64,000 nucleotides of DNA from the NCBI GenBank assembly GCA_023614405.1, contig CM042684.1:472635650-472699649 (forward strand), given 5' to 3'. Origin of the DNA: Avena insularis. Its lineage: Eukaryota > Streptophyta > Magnoliopsida > Poales > Poaceae. The position numbers and the translations under genes are program-made. This document shows positions 62,601 through 64,000 of this stretch, in pieces (positions within the stretch are counted from its first letter, which is position 1; the number at the start of each line of letters is the position of its first letter). Below the pieces are notes generated by a model. The model saw only the letters and a program-made list of their open reading frames with translations, had not been told where the DNA came from and did no database searches.

Positions 62601-64000
62601 GATCCACCAGTGTTCACTGCATGTGTGTTCCTTTCCACAAACCACATGGATCAACCAATGGCATTGCATGTGTGTTCTTTCCACAAACCACACATGGATC
62701 CACCAATGTCATTGCATGTGTGTTATTTTCACAAACCACACATGGATCAACCAATGGCATTGCATGTGTGTTCTTTTCACAAACCACACATGGATCAACC
62801 AATGGCATTGCATGTGTGTTCTTTTCATAAACCACATATGGATCTACAAATGTCATTGCATGTGTGTTCTTTTCAGAAAACACACATGGATCCACCAATG
62901 TCATTGCATGTGTGTTCTTTTCCACAAACCACATGGATCAACCAATGGCATTGCATGTTTGTTCTTTTCACAAAACGCACATGGATCAACCAATGGAATT
63001 GCATGTGTGTTCTTTTCACAAACCACACATGGATCCACCAGTGTTCACTGCATGTGCGTTCTTTCCACAAACCACACATGGATCCACCAATGTCATTGCA
63101 TGTGTGTTCTTTTCCGCAAACACACGTGGATCAACCAATGGCATTGCATGTGTGTTCTTTTCATAAACCACACAAGGATCCACCAGTGTTCACTGCATGT
63201 GTGTTCTTTCCACAAACCACATATGGGTCAACCAATGTCATTGCATGTGTGTTCTTTTCCACAAACACGCATGGATCAACCAATGGCATTGCATGTGTGT
63301 TCTTTTCATAAACCAAACATGGATCCACCAGTGTTCACTGCATGTGTGTTCTTTCCACAAACCACTTATGGATCAACTAATGTCATTGCATGTGTGTTCT
63401 TTTCCACAAACCATATGGATCAACCAATGGCATTGCATGTGTGTTGTTTTCACAAATCACACATGGATCCACCAGTGTTCACTACATGTGTGTTCTTTCC
63501 ACAAACCACTTATGGATCAACTAGTGTCATTGCATGTGTGTTCTTTTCCACAAACCACATGGATCAACCAATGGCATTGCATGTGTGTTCTTTCCACAAA
63601 CCACACATGGATCCACCAATGTCATTGCATGTGTGTTGTTTTCACAAACCACCCCTGGATCAACCAATGGCATTGCATGTGTGTTCTTTTCACAAACCAC
63701 ATATGGATCAACAAATGTCATTGCATGTGTGTTCTTTTCACAAACCACACATGGATCCACCAGTGTTCACTGCATGTGTGTTCACATGGATCCACCAGAA
63801 TTATTGCATGTGTGCTCTTTCCACAAACCACACATGGATCAACCAGTGTCATTGCATGTGTGTTCTTTTCCACAAACCACATGGATCAACCAATGGCATT
63901 GCATGTGTGTTCTTTTCATAGACCACACATGTATCAACCAATGGCATTGCATGTGTGTTCTTTTCACAAACCACACATGGATCCACCAGTGTTCACTACA

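Larger units (their letters stand above)
49205..64000. repeat. 48-bp satellite array, block D, runs off the window
   Basis: About 310 units. Near the left edge one unit has lost about 25 bases (around 49285). Two levels of higher-order duplication are visible: about 50460-53534 recurs 3075 bp later, and inside the second copy a further 863-bp step gives a third copy of some units (for example the frames at 53065 and 57003, 3938 bp apart). From about 57700 onward no copy of comparable length is evident by eye. The array continues at position 64000. Confidence 0.96.

Noticed and set aside
49205..64000. Telomeric or known rDNA spacer repeat
   Set aside because: The unit contains no TTTAGGG-type motif and no rRNA sequence is near. 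I cannot place the array on a chromosome from this window.

Overview
The window is repeat-only DNA from a plant nuclear genome. No host gene, tRNA or rRNA is supported. The DNA belongs most plausibly to a Pooideae grass (wheat, barley, rye or oat relatives): the Ty1/copia element has the LTR start, length and protein order of the Angela/BARE-1/WIS group, and the Ty3/gypsy element is a chromodomain-bearing (Tekay/Del-like) chromovirus with multi-kilobase LTRs. The species cannot be named from the sequence alone.

Layout: (1) 1-9642, a minus-strand Ty3/gypsy element cut by the left window edge: partial 3' LTR, polypurine tract, pol, gag-protease, an extra coiled-coil ORF, and a complete 5' LTR. 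(2) 9643-13133, first block of a satellite with a unit of about 48 bp. (3) 13134-17928, a solo LTR with target-site duplication (TSD) TGCAC. (4) 17934-26550, second satellite block, containing a nearly exact 1.9-kb higher-order duplication. (5) 26551-35083, a complete but decayed minus-strand Ty1/copia element with TSD CAAAC. (6) 35084-44680, third satellite block. (7) 44681-49204, a second solo LTR with TSD AAAAC. (8) 49205-64000, fourth satellite block, containing a 3.08-kb tandem duplication and a nested 0.86-kb one. It runs off the right edge.

The four satellite blocks total about 36.5 kb, or about 760 units at 48 bp each. They were one array that was split by insertions, as shown by the matching flanks and the TSDs. 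The consensus unit has no stop in five of six frames, so the array produces dozens of long open frames (up to about 680 codons) that are not genes. Each unit carries a regular dyad built from CACACATG and CATGTGTG.

The transposons are parasites of the array. The two nearly complete elements have visible coding damage, and the two solo LTRs are products of LTR-LTR recombination. I found no evidence of a new functional gene system. The most notable features are the dyad structure of the satellite, the recent higher-order duplications with empty-site copies that order the insertions in time, and the coiled-coil ORF in front of gag.
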